Of a stretch of DNA of 64,000 nt, positions 35,500 to 43,710 are shown piece after piece. The position numbers were made by a program, and so were the translations under genes. How positions within the stretch are numbered: the first letter of the stretch is position 1; every line of letters starts with the position of its first letter. A model generated the notes under the pieces. The model searched no databases, had not been told where the DNA came from, and saw only the letters and a list, made by a program, of their open reading frames with translations. The stretch covers positions 36,701 through 100,700 of the forward strand of contig CAVHXA010000007.1 in the NCBI GenBank assembly GCA_963639765.1. The letters run 5' to 3'. Source of the stretch: CAVHXA01 sp963639765. GTDB taxonomy: Bacteria > Bacillota > Clostridia > Oscillospirales > Oscillospiraceae.

Positions 35500-36903
35500 A
35501 TGGATTTAAAGTCTTTTTTCAGCTCATGGGTAGATGCTCATCGAGAGGATCTGATTCACGATATCAGCCGTCTTGTTAAAATAAAAAGCGTAAAGGGCAC
35601 ACCGGAATCGGGAAAGCCCTTTGGCCCGGGTCCGGCTGCCGCACTTGACCAGGCTCTGAAAATGGCAGAGGAATACGGTTTTACGGTAAGAAACTATGAC
35701 GGCTACGCCGGCACGGCAGATCTGAACAATCAACCTACCGCCCTGGATATTCTGTGTCATCTTGACGTAGTCAGCGAGGGAACCGGGTGGGAAACGGATC
35801 CCTATACTGCTGTGGAGAAAAACGGCATGCTTTACGGGCGCGGTACTGATGATGACAAGGGACCGACAGCGGCAATTCTTTTGGCTATGCGGGCTGTTCG
35901 CGAAAGCGGAATTCGTCTTGCACACAACGCACGTTTGATTATGGGAACTGATGAAGAATCCGGTTCAGAAGATTTGCCGTATTATTTTGCTCGCGAACAT
36001 TCTGCACCAAACACATTCTCTCCGGACGCCAGCTTTCCGGTGTACAACACCGAAAGGGGCTTCTATCGCCCGAAAATTACCAGGGAATGGAAGGCAACAG
36101 ACGTTCTGCCTCGTGTGTCCGGCTTTGAAGGAGGTTTTCGACTTAACGTAATTCCGGAAGTGGCAGAGGCAACAGTTCTGGGTGTAGACGAGGCTTTGGC
36201 AATCTCGTGCTGTGCGCCTGAAGCAGAGGCTCTGGGTGTAGCACTTACAATTCAGCCGGTTCCCGGTGGTGTAAAGTTCCATGTAAAGGGTGTGGGCGCA
36301 CATGCGGCCGAGCCGGACACCGGCAACAACGGCATAACTGCGCTGATTCGTATTCTGCTGTGCCTGCCTCTGGCTGAATGCGCATGCACCCACACACTGC
36401 ATCAGATCAACATGCTTTTGCCGCACGGAGATTATTCCGCAGTTGCTCTTGGCATGGACATGAAAGACGAGATATCCGGGCCGCTTACATTATCTTTTAC
36501 ACTTATGCAGATTACCGAAACCGGCTTTTCCGGTAGCTTCGACAGCCGTATTCCCATGTGTGCAACGCAGGAAAACTGTAAAAACGTGGCGGAGCGGCGC
36601 TTCAAAGACTGCGGCTTTTGCATCAGCGGCGAAATGGAACCTGCGCATCATACTCCCGGTGACAGCCGTTTTGTAAAAACTCTCCTGACATGTTATGAGC
36701 ATTATACCGGTCTGAAAGGCGAGTGCCTTTCAATGGGCGGTGGGACCTATGTACATGATATCCCGGGAGGAGTTGCTTTCGGCGCCGGTATGCCGGGATT
36801 TAAATCAAACCTGCATAGTGCCAACGAGCATATCAGCATTGAAAACATGCTCACGGCTGCAAAAATCTATGCCGCCGCAATTGCAGAACTCTGCGCCGGT
36901 TAA
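35500..36903 (+). CDS. Dipeptidase of the M20 family, PepV type
   Basis: A zinc aminopeptidase that splits dipeptides in the cytoplasm. DILCHLDVVSEGTGWETDPY carries the first His-Leu-Asp, GRGTDDDKGPTAAILLAMRA the bridging Asp, MGTDEESGSEDL the catalytic Glu pair, and the last His lies in GFKSNLHSANEHISIE. The lid domain between about 190 and 360 is the PepV-type insertion. The start at 35500 rather than 35494 is preferred because AAAGGAG at 35486-35492 is 7 bases away. 468 residues, as in lactobacillal PepV. It lies 46 bases behind rnz; co-transcription is possible. Confidence 0.9.
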   Translation: MDLKSFFSSWVDAHREDLIHDISRLVKIKSVKGTPESGKPFGPGPAAALDQALKMAEEYGFTVRNYDGYAGTADLNNQPTALDILCHLDVVSEGTGWETDPYTAVEKNGMLYGRGTDDDKGPTAAILLAMRAVRESGIRLAHNARLIMGTDEESGSEDLPYYFAREHSAPNTFSPDASFPVYNTERGFYRPKITREWKATDVLPRVSGFEGGFRLNVIPEVAEATVLGVDEALAISCCAPEAEALGVALTIQPVPGGVKFHVKGVGAHAAEPDTGNNGITALIRILLCLPLAECACTHTLHQINMLLPHGDYSAVALGMDMKDEISGPLTLSFTLMQITETGFSGSFDSRIPMCATQENCKNVAERRFKDCGFCISGEMEPAHHTPGDSRFVKTLLTCYEHYTGLKGECLSMGGGTYVHDIPGGVAFGAGMPGFKSNLHSANEHISIENMLTAAKIYAAAIAELCAG

Positions 36904-37131
36904 TCTGTAAATATCGCGACACCCGGCAAGAGAATCCGACAGGGAATTTTGCATCGCAGATTTGCTGCAAAAGCGATGGAATCTTTGTGTATTTCAATCT
37001 ATTTGCAACGGATCTTTTGGTAAAAGAACCGTAAAGGTCCGCAGACGCAACTGCTCGGTGCTGCCATTGAAACAGAAAAGACGCAGCAAACCGATTTATT
37101 CTTATTCACGATTATAGTACGGGAGGCATTT

Positions 37132-38256
37132 ATGATACAATCCAACCCGGAAACGATTCAAATTCCCTTTGTCAGTCTTCAGCCTCAGCATCGGACACTG
37201 GAACAGGAGCTTCTTTCAGCGGCACAGACGGTTATCCGGGCGGGACAGTTTATACGCGGGAGATTCTGCACCGAATTTGAGCAAAGCTTCTCTGCGTACC
37301 TTGGTACGGGTTATACTGTTGGCTGTGCCAGCGGGATGGATGCATTGCAGCTGATTTTCATGGCAATGGGAATCGGCAGCGGAGACGAGGTGATAGTTCC
37401 GGCTCACACCTATATTGCCAGTGCTCTTGCAGTCAGCCGGACTGGCGCAAAACCTGTTCTGGCAGACATCGAAAAGGATTATTTTTCTCTGGATCCAAGT
37501 CGGGTTGAGATGGCTATAACATCTCGAACAAAGGCAATTCTGGCTGTTCATCTGTATGGACAGGTCGGATGCTGGGATGCGCTTTCAGCGGTGGCGCAAA
37601 GCCGAAACATTCCGCTTATAGAAGATGCCGCACAGGCACATGGCGCGGTTTATCGCGGGGAAAAAGCGGGAACTCTCGGATTTGCTGCAGGTTTCAGCTT
37701 CTATCCGACAAAAAATCTGGGAGCTCTGGGTGATGCAGGCGCAGTGACAACAGCAAACGAAGAACTGGCTTGCAAAATAAGACGGCTTGGAAATTATGGT
37801 TCTGAGATCAAATATTGTCACACAGAGCTTGGAATCAACTCCAGACTTGACGAAATGCAGGCTGCATTTTTGCTGCAAAAGCTGCCTTTGCTCGATAGCT
37901 GGAACCACGAGCGTCAGCAGATTGCCAAACGATATCTCAGCGAAATTAAAAACCCGCTGATTCAGCTTCCTCAGATTAATCCAGAGGGTGAACCGGTTTG
38001 GTATATTTTCCCGGTTTTATGCAGAAAACGTGATCGACTTGCAGCCTGGCTCAACGAACACGGAATCGGTACAATGATACATTATCCTGCACCCGTGCAT
38101 CTGCACAGGGCCTACCGTGCTCTCGGCTATCAGTCTGGCGATTTTCCCGTTGCCGAAGAAATCTGCAGCAACGAACTCGGTCTGCCCCTGTATTGCGGTC
38201 TGAAGCCGGAGGAAATCTGCCATGTGATTGATGTAGTCAACCGTTTTGCAGGTTAG
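37132..38256 (+). CDS. DegT/DnrJ/EryC1/StrS-family sugar aminotransferase (FdtB/QdtB type)
   Basis: A PLP-dependent aminotransferase for nucleotide-linked keto sugars. The fold is clear from FVSLQPQHRTLEQEL, GCASGMDALQLIFMAMGIG and GDEVIVPAHTYIASALAV; EDAAQAHGA is next to the cofactor Asp, and Lys194 in FYPTKNLGALGDAG forms the Schiff base. 374 residues. Downstream genes for a FdtA-type ketoisomerase and a left-handed helix acyltransferase make it likely that it aminates dTDP-3-keto-6-deoxyhexose at C3, giving a Fuc3N or Qui3N precursor. First gene of the glycan locus, with GGGAGG before its ATG. Confidence 0.9.
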   Translation: MIQSNPETIQIPFVSLQPQHRTLEQELLSAAQTVIRAGQFIRGRFCTEFEQSFSAYLGTGYTVGCASGMDALQLIFMAMGIGSGDEVIVPAHTYIASALAVSRTGAKPVLADIEKDYFSLDPSRVEMAITSRTKAILAVHLYGQVGCWDALSAVAQSRNIPLIEDAAQAHGAVYRGEKAGTLGFAAGFSFYPTKNLGALGDAGAVTTANEELACKIRRLGNYGSEIKYCHTELGINSRLDEMQAAFLLQKLPLLDSWNHERQQIAKRYLSEIKNPLIQLPQINPEGEPVWYIFPVLCRKRDRLAAWLNEHGIGTMIHYPAPVHLHRAYRALGYQSGDFPVAEEICSNELGLPLYCGLKPEEICHVIDVVNRFAG

Positions 38257-38294
38257 AAGCAGGGGAAACAGAAGAAATGATAAGGAATTCATCT

Positions 38295-39128
38295 ATGAGT
38301 ATTGCAAAAACGGCGATTATAGGTAAAAATGTAACGATTCGACCAGGTGCTGTCATTGAAGATTACGTTACAGTTGGCGACGGGTGTTTTTTGGATTACA
38401 ATGTCATTCTTCGCGAGCATGTAACGCTGGCGGAAAACTGTTTTGTTGGAGCAAACAGCATCCTCGGAGAGTATCTTTCTGATTTTTATCCAAACCATGC
38501 ATGCAGTCCGCATCGGCTTGTGATCGGTGAAAATGCGCTGATTCGCAGCGGCTGTATTCTTTATGGAGAATCTACAATTGGTCGGGACTTTTCCACAGGC
38601 CATCGGGTAACCATCCGGGAACATACAGATATTGGTGACCATGTCAGCGTGGGAACACTCTGCGACATTCAGGGCTTTTGTCAGATTGGAAACTGGACAC
38701 GCCTGCATTCAAATGTTCATATAGGCCAAAAAAGCAGGATTGGCTCTTTTTGCTGGCTTTATCCATATGTGGTTCTTACCAACGATCCAACACCGCCATC
38801 TGAGATACTCTGCGGAGTTACAGTGCAGGATTTTGCCGTAATATGTACCGGGAGCGTGATTTTGCCCGGGCTGGTTCTTGGCAGCGATTCGCTTGTCGGG
38901 GCAGGCTGTGTCGTCACAAAGGACGTTCCGCCTGAGGCTGTGGTTATCGGAAATCCGGGCAAAATTCATGGCAGCGTGCTGGACATCAAAAACCCGCAAA
39001 CCGGCAAACCGGTTTATCCGTGGAGACAAACCTTCCGCCGGGGGATGCCATGGCAGGAGTCAGACTATGATGCGTGGGCTGACGAGATGCAGGCTGCAAT
39101 AAACAAACTGGATCAGGTGAAAAAATGA
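38295..39128 (+). CDS. Left-handed beta-helix N-acyltransferase (FdtC/QdtC-like)
   Basis: Hexapeptide-repeat acyltransferase: KTAIIGKNVTIRPGAVIED, VGDGCFLDYNVIL, IGENALIRSGCILYGEST, IGNWTRLHSNVHIG and SDSLVGAGCVVTKDVPPEAV show the I-G-x-x-x repeats that form the triangular helix. Relatives acetylate the 3-amino group of dTDP-3-amino-3,6-dideoxyhexose with acetyl-CoA. The start at 38295 (MSIAKTA) is chosen because AAGGA lies 8 bases before it and family proteins begin there; an ATG at 38277 is an alternative. The C-terminal 40 residues are an extension. It overlaps the next gene by four bases (ATGA). Confidence 0.85.
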   Translation: MSIAKTAIIGKNVTIRPGAVIEDYVTVGDGCFLDYNVILREHVTLAENCFVGANSILGEYLSDFYPNHACSPHRLVIGENALIRSGCILYGESTIGRDFSTGHRVTIREHTDIGDHVSVGTLCDIQGFCQIGNWTRLHSNVHIGQKSRIGSFCWLYPYVVLTNDPTPPSEILCGVTVQDFAVICTGSVILPGLVLGSDSLVGAGCVVTKDVPPEAVVIGNPGKIHGSVLDIKNPQTGKPVYPWRQTFRRGMPWQESDYDAWADEMQAAINKLDQVKK

Positions 39129-42100
39129 AATATCCATTAATAACTGCCAATGTGCTATATTATCAAAATGGGCACGATCTGTATCAGACAATTGATTCCG
39201 TTCTGATGCAGGATTATCCGGAAATCGAACTGATTGTCAGTGACGACGGATCCTGCGCCGGCTTTCACCCGGATGCGATCAGAGAATATATCCGCCGAAA
39301 AAAGGGCCGGAATATCCGAAAAGTAATCGTCAACCGTAATGAGAGAAATTTGGGTACTGTTCGTCATCTCGAGGTCCTCCGCGATCTTGCCTGCGGCGAG
39401 ATTGAAATATCTATTTCCGCTGATGATGTGTGGGCCAACGAACACGTATTTTCTGATTTTGCAGCCGTCTTTGCACGTGCGGAGCCGGGAACCATGTGCG
39501 TAATGAGCCAGGTTCAGATGTGTGATGAAGAGCTGCAGCCACAGGAACTTTTTGTAGCTCCCGATATTATCCGATTACTGGTCGAGCAGGATCGAAAAGA
39601 ACTGTATAACCGGGAAATCATGGAGTGTCTGCTTCCGGGCCTGGGTTCAGCCTATCGCACCGTTCTGTGGAAAAACCTGCCCCGTATTTCCGATACCTGT
39701 AAACTGGTAGAGGATTATCCTACACATCTATATCTTCTGACACAGGGCTATCCGATTGCCTGGCTGGATGAGATCACGGCCTGTCATCGCAGCGGCGGTG
39801 TGTCCCACGGAAACAGCCGAAACGATCCGGAGGTTTTTTATCAATTCATGCGCGATCATCTGCGTATCTATGAAACGCAGATTTTGCCCTATCCGGAGCG
39901 TGCAGACTATGCAGACTATGCCAGAGCACGGCAAAAATATGAAAAAATGAAGCAGTTTACAGAAACCCTGCCAAGAGGTGAGCAGCATCCGGCAGCGGCA
40001 GATCAGCCGCAGCCTCTTGTGAGTGTAGTACTTGTCAGTTATAATCATGAGGCATATATCCTCGAGTGCCTTGAAAGCGTAAAGGCGCAGACTTATCCAA
40101 ATTTGGAACTGATTGTTGCGGATGACTGCTCAACCGATCGCACGGTGGAAATTGCACAGAAATGGATGCAGGAAAACCAAAATCGATTTGCATCCTGCGG
40201 CATCATTACGGTAGCGAAAAACTCCGGAACCAGTAAAAACTGCAATCGAGGGATTCGGCAAGCTTCCGGTGCATTCATCAAGCTGCTGGCAGCGGATGAC
40301 ATGCTCACAGATACCTGTATTGACTTTATGCTTTGTGATGCAGAAACCTTTCATACGGATCTGAGCTTCAGTTACGAATACGTCTTCTATGATACCGACC
40401 GCAAATACCTCCATACTCCACTTGAATCCCTGCTCGAAACGCGTCCGAACGATATTTCTGTTTTCAATCTTCCGGAACAGGAACTTTACGAACGTCTGCT
40501 TCGTGGTTGTTTTTTCCCGGCTCCAACAGCTTTTTACCGCAAGACGCTTTTTGATCGAACCGGCGGATTTGATGAGCGCTATGTCATTGAAGACTATCCA
40601 TTCTGGCTGCGTGCCGTTCGGGTCGGTGCAAAGATTCGGTTCTGCCAAACGCATGGTGTATACTACCGAAAGAACACGGGCTCCGTTTCCTGGCGCAGCC
40701 GCCGAAGACTCACGCCAAAGCAGCAGCTCTTCCAGGTGGACCTGCAGCGTTTCCTGGATGACGACGTAAACAATGAACGCAGAGCCAGAGGCCTTGATGA
40801 CCTGAAGGTACAGAAATCTCTCGGTGAAAAATCTGCCTGGGAACACAAGATCGAAATGGCTAGTGCGGTTGCCAGGGCACAAAACAGGCCGACACTTTAT
40901 CGAGCGGCGCTTGCTGTGATGGCACCCAAAACCACAGCACTCCAGGCCAGAGTTGCGGCTACACAATGGTTGTGGAAACGCGAAAGCGAAAGTTACGAAA
41001 AGAAAAGAGTTCGACGCGAAAAGAATCGCAGCCTGGATACCGCACGCACCGAGCTGCGCCATGACAAACACATAGGATATGCGGATCTTCGTCACGAGTA
41101 TAGCCACTATGCACGCGGTATGAAGCTGGCACGCCTGACCTATAAGCTTACAAAGGTTGAATATGCTGCAGAGCGCGAAAATCTTGAAAAGCGCATCCAA
41201 GGAAAAAGAAACGAACTGGACCATCTTCTTCGTCAGCGTCAGAGATCCATCGTTGAACAAAACCCGGTCAGCCGGTTTATAGGAAGCAGAGTGATGAAAA
41301 CACTGCAGGCCGGAAACGAAGCATCTGTGGCCTATAAGAAATGCGTAGATTTTACTCGTACAATGGTCTTTGCGCAAGCGCTGCCGGTAGAGGGTGATCT
41401 TCGCAGCATTGCATACTCTGCAAAACTGAAAAAACATCTGCAGAAACAGGAAAGCTACTATATACAGCATCATGTCAGAGGCAGACAGCTTCGGATTGTG
41501 TTTGTAGTCTGGCTGCGTTCGGCCATTTCCTCCGTAGAATCCATCTATCAGGCAATGGAGAAGGATCCACGTTTTTTCCCGGCTTTTCTGGTATTACCAA
41601 GGATGCAGCCCAATATGGGGTATACCAGCTATTGCTACGATAAAGGCCTTGCAGATGATCTGGCAGCAAAGGGATATCGTGTTACACTTGGCTATGCTGA
41701 CGGACACTGGACAAGTCTGCAGGATCTTGACCCTGATGCAGCCTTTTATCAGACTCCCTATCAGGTACAGTACCCGCCGCTGTATTCCTATTTTGGCTCC
41801 AGGGGTTTTCCGACTTTGTGCTATACGCCATATGGACCCTGGATTATGGATCGTTCGGTGGACGCCTATATCAAAGACGGGCTGTTCCCACCGTTCTTCC
41901 GTGCGCTGCATTTTGCCTTTATGGATACGCTCAGTCTTGAGATCGTCGGACAGTTTGCGCCGCAATATCTGTCAAAGTGCATCCTGACAGGAACCCCAAA
42001 GGCAGATTATCTGAAAACAGGGATCGACCGTACCGATTACTGTTGGAAGCAGCCGACAAGCGGACTTCCAAAAGTTCTTTGGCTGCCAAGATGGGGTATT

Positions 42101-42613
42101 CAGGAAGATCGCACCTCGTTTTTGGACTATCGCAGACTGTTTATGGATCTTGCTCAGTCCGGAAAGATTGAGCTTGTGACCAGGCCGCATCCGCTTTTGT
42201 GGGATGACCTGAAACAAACTGGCTCTCTGAATGCGCAGGAACTTGAACAAACCAGAAAAGTGCTTGGCGAAAGCGATCATGCTGCCTTAGACGAAAGCGA
42301 GGATTATCGTGCCGGCCTTTTAACATGTGATTTTGCTGTGATGGATTACACCTCCATCCTGTATGAGTTCCTTCCAACACAAAAGCCTGTGATATACTGT
42401 CGAAAAGAAAATACTCTGATTCATTCACGCCTGATGGAGGCCTGCTACGTAGTCCATCGCCAGGAAGAACTGGAGGCGACGCTTGAGCTTTTGCTGCAGG
42501 GTATCGATCCCATGGCCGAAAAGCGAAAAGGCGTGATTGAAAGGCTGAACTTCTTCCCGGGAGGAACAACCAACGGAGAGGCAATTGCAGATTATCTGGC
42601 TGAGAACCTTTAA
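39125..42613 (+). CDS. Very large multidomain glycosyltransferase (two GT2 domains plus CDP-glycerol-transferase-like domain)
   Basis: 1162 residues, three transferase modules. Module 1 (about 1-270): ITANVLYYQNGHDLYQTIDS and IVSDDGS, a GT2 fold with ISADDVW as the metal motif. Module 2 (about 295-540): SVVLVSYNHEAYILECLESV, LIVADDCSTDRT, LAADDMLTD, and VIEDYPFWLRAV as base region. A highly charged helical stretch (about 570-760) probably forms a coiled coil. Module 3 (about 785-1160): a GT-B-like domain of the CDP-glycerol:poly(glycerophosphate) transferase kind, with VTRPHPLLWDD (His for transfer), LLTCDFAVMDYTSILYEF and KPVIYCRKEN. It could build several linkages of a teichoic-acid-like or capsular repeat. 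Probably membrane-associated; no clear transmembrane helix. Confidence 0.85.
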   Translation: MKYPLITANVLYYQNGHDLYQTIDSVLMQDYPEIELIVSDDGSCAGFHPDAIREYIRRKKGRNIRKVIVNRNERNLGTVRHLEVLRDLACGEIEISISADDVWANEHVFSDFAAVFARAEPGTMCVMSQVQMCDEELQPQELFVAPDIIRLLVEQDRKELYNREIMECLLPGLGSAYRTVLWKNLPRISDTCKLVEDYPTHLYLLTQGYPIAWLDEITACHRSGGVSHGNSRNDPEVFYQFMRDHLRIYETQILPYPERADYADYARARQKYEKMKQFTETLPRGEQHPAAADQPQPLVSVVLVSYNHEAYILECLESVKAQTYPNLELIVADDCSTDRTVEIAQKWMQENQNRFASCGIITVAKNSGTSKNCNRGIRQASGAFIKLLAADDMLTDTCIDFMLCDAETFHTDLSFSYEYVFYDTDRKYLHTPLESLLETRPNDISVFNLPEQELYERLLRGCFFPAPTAFYRKTLFDRTGGFDERYVIEDYPFWLRAVRVGAKIRFCQTHGVYYRKNTGSVSWRSRRRLTPKQQLFQVDLQRFLDDDVNNERRARGLDDLKVQKSLGEKSAWEHKIEMASAVARAQNRPTLYRAALAVMAPKTTALQARVAATQWLWKRESESYEKKRVRREKNRSLDTARTELRHDKHIGYADLRHEYSHYARGMKLARLTYKLTKVEYAAERENLEKRIQGKRNELDHLLRQRQRSIVEQNPVSRFIGSRVMKTLQAGNEASVAYKKCVDFTRTMVFAQALPVEGDLRSIAYSAKLKKHLQKQESYYIQHHVRGRQLRIVFVVWLRSAISSVESIYQAMEKDPRFFPAFLVLPRMQPNMGYTSYCYDKGLADDLAAKGYRVTLGYADGHWTSLQDLDPDAAFYQTPYQVQYPPLYSYFGSRGFPTLCYTPYGPWIMDRSVDAYIKDGLFPPFFRALHFAFMDTLSLEIVGQFAPQYLSKCILTGTPKADYLKTGIDRTDYCWKQPTSGLPKVLWLPRWGIQEDRTSFLDYRRLFMDLAQSGKIELVTRPHPLLWDDLKQTGSLNAQELEQTRKVLGESDHAALDESEDYRAGLLTCDFAVMDYTSILYEFLPTQKPVIYCRKENTLIHSRLMEACYVVHRQEELEATLELLLQGIDPMAEKRKGVIERLNFFPGGTTNGEAIADYLAENL

Positions 42614-42631
42614 GCGGGGGGAGGACATTCA

Positions 42632-43030
42632 GTGCATGTACAATGGTTGCCTTTTGATAATCACGGAGATGACAGCTGCCGTCTGATCGCAATCGAATCC
42701 GGGCAAAGCGTTCCTTTTCCTATCAAAAGGATTTATTTTTTCACTGGTGTCGAGCCCGGTGTTCGACGAGGTGGGCACGCGCACAAAACGCTGCAGCAGG
42801 TGTTTGTTTGCCAGAAGGGCAGCTGCAGACTCCTGCTTGACGATGGCAGAACGCGCAGAATCTATCAGCTTAATGATCCATGCTGCGGACTTTATATCAA
42901 GCCTGGCCTGTGGAGAGAGCTATACGACTTTTCGCCGGATGCTGTGGTCAGTGTGCTGGCAGACCAGCATTACAACGAAGAGGACTACATTAGAAGCTAC
43001 GATTCGTTCTTAAAGTGGGTGGGGATATGA
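42632..43030 (+). CDS. fdtA: dTDP-4-keto-6-deoxyhexose 3,4-ketoisomerase (FdtA/WxcM-like cupin)
   Basis: A small cupin that moves the keto group from C4 to C3 of dTDP-4-keto-6-deoxyglucose, making the substrate for the aminotransferase at 37132-38256. Family signs: IKRIYFFTGVEPGVRRGGHA with the conserved R-G-x-H-A-H, LQQVFVCQKGSCRLLLDDG, YIKPGLWRELYDFSPDAV and the C-terminal YNEEDYIRSYDSFL. 132 residues, as expected. It begins at a GTG (42632) with a strong GGGGGGAGGA 7 bases upstream and overlaps the following gene by four bases. Confidence 0.92.
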   Translation: MHVQWLPFDNHGDDSCRLIAIESGQSVPFPIKRIYFFTGVEPGVRRGGHAHKTLQQVFVCQKGSCRLLLDDGRTRRIYQLNDPCCGLYIKPGLWRELYDFSPDAVVSVLADQHYNEEDYIRSYDSFLKWVGI

Positions 43031-43710
43031 ATATAGCAGCACTGCTGCCGATTAAGGAACATTCCGAACGTATACCGCAGAAGAATTTCAGGCTGCTTTG
43101 TGGAAGACCTCTGTGGACATGGACTCTGCAGACACTTCTGCAGGCCGGCTGTTTTTCCAGCATACTGATAGATACAGATTCAGCTGAGCTGATTCAAACG
43201 ATTGCCTGTACATATCCAGAGGTAAAAACATGTCTGCGGCCGGTGCATCTGCGGGGAGATTCTGTTTCGATGAACGACATCATTGCTCATGATATTGCAC
43301 AGCTGCCACAGGCTGAGCTGTTTTTCCAGACGCACGCAACAAACCCTCTTATTACAACAAATACTATTCTGCGCGCTATCGAGACGTACCGGAAATTACC
43401 CCCGGAATATGACGCACTGTTTTCGGTCAATCGAATTCAGGCAAGAACTTATTGGCATGACGGAAAACCTGTCAATCATTCCCCGGGCAGGCTGGCAAGA
43501 ACGCAGGATCTTGAGCCTGTATTTGAAGAAAACTCCAATTTTTTCATCTTTACACCGCAGGCCTTTCAAAAAAGCAAAACCCGTCTTGGCACCAAGCCGT
43601 TTCTTTTTGAGACGCCCCGGATAGAATCTCTGGAAATCGACGAGCCAGAGGATTTTCGTCTGGTTGAACTGGTTGCCCGGGCCCTTTTGGAGGAGCGGGA
43701 TCATGGCTGA
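43027..43710 (+). CDS. Acylneuraminate cytidylyltransferase-like protein
   Basis: A nucleotidyltransferase of the NeuA/KdsB kind, which activates a sugar acid as its CMP derivative. IAALLPIKEHSERIPQKNFR carries the CTP loop (the usual R-x-x-S-x-R-x-P-x-K-N is here K-E-H-S-E-R-I-P-Q-K-N), then LCGRPLWTWTLQTLLQAG and FFQTHATNPLITTNTI, plus LETPRIESLEIDEPEDF at the end. The start at 43027 (ATGA overlap with fdtA) is preferred over the GTG at 43015. 227 residues, as in NeuA-like proteins. With the aldolase fusion downstream it may activate an aldolase-made keto sugar. Confidence 0.85.
   Translation: MNIAALLPIKEHSERIPQKNFRLLCGRPLWTWTLQTLLQAGCFSSILIDTDSAELIQTIACTYPEVKTCLRPVHLRGDSVSMNDIIAHDIAQLPQAELFFQTHATNPLITTNTILRAIETYRKLPPEYDALFSVNRIQARTYWHDGKPVNHSPGRLARTQDLEPVFEENSNFFIFTPQAFQKSKTRLGTKPFLFETPRIESLEIDEPEDFRLVELVARALLEERDHG

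Noticed and set aside
40130..41473. Open frame of 447 codons on the minus strand
   Set aside because: Opposite the large glycosyltransferase; Cys/Phe-rich shadow translation.
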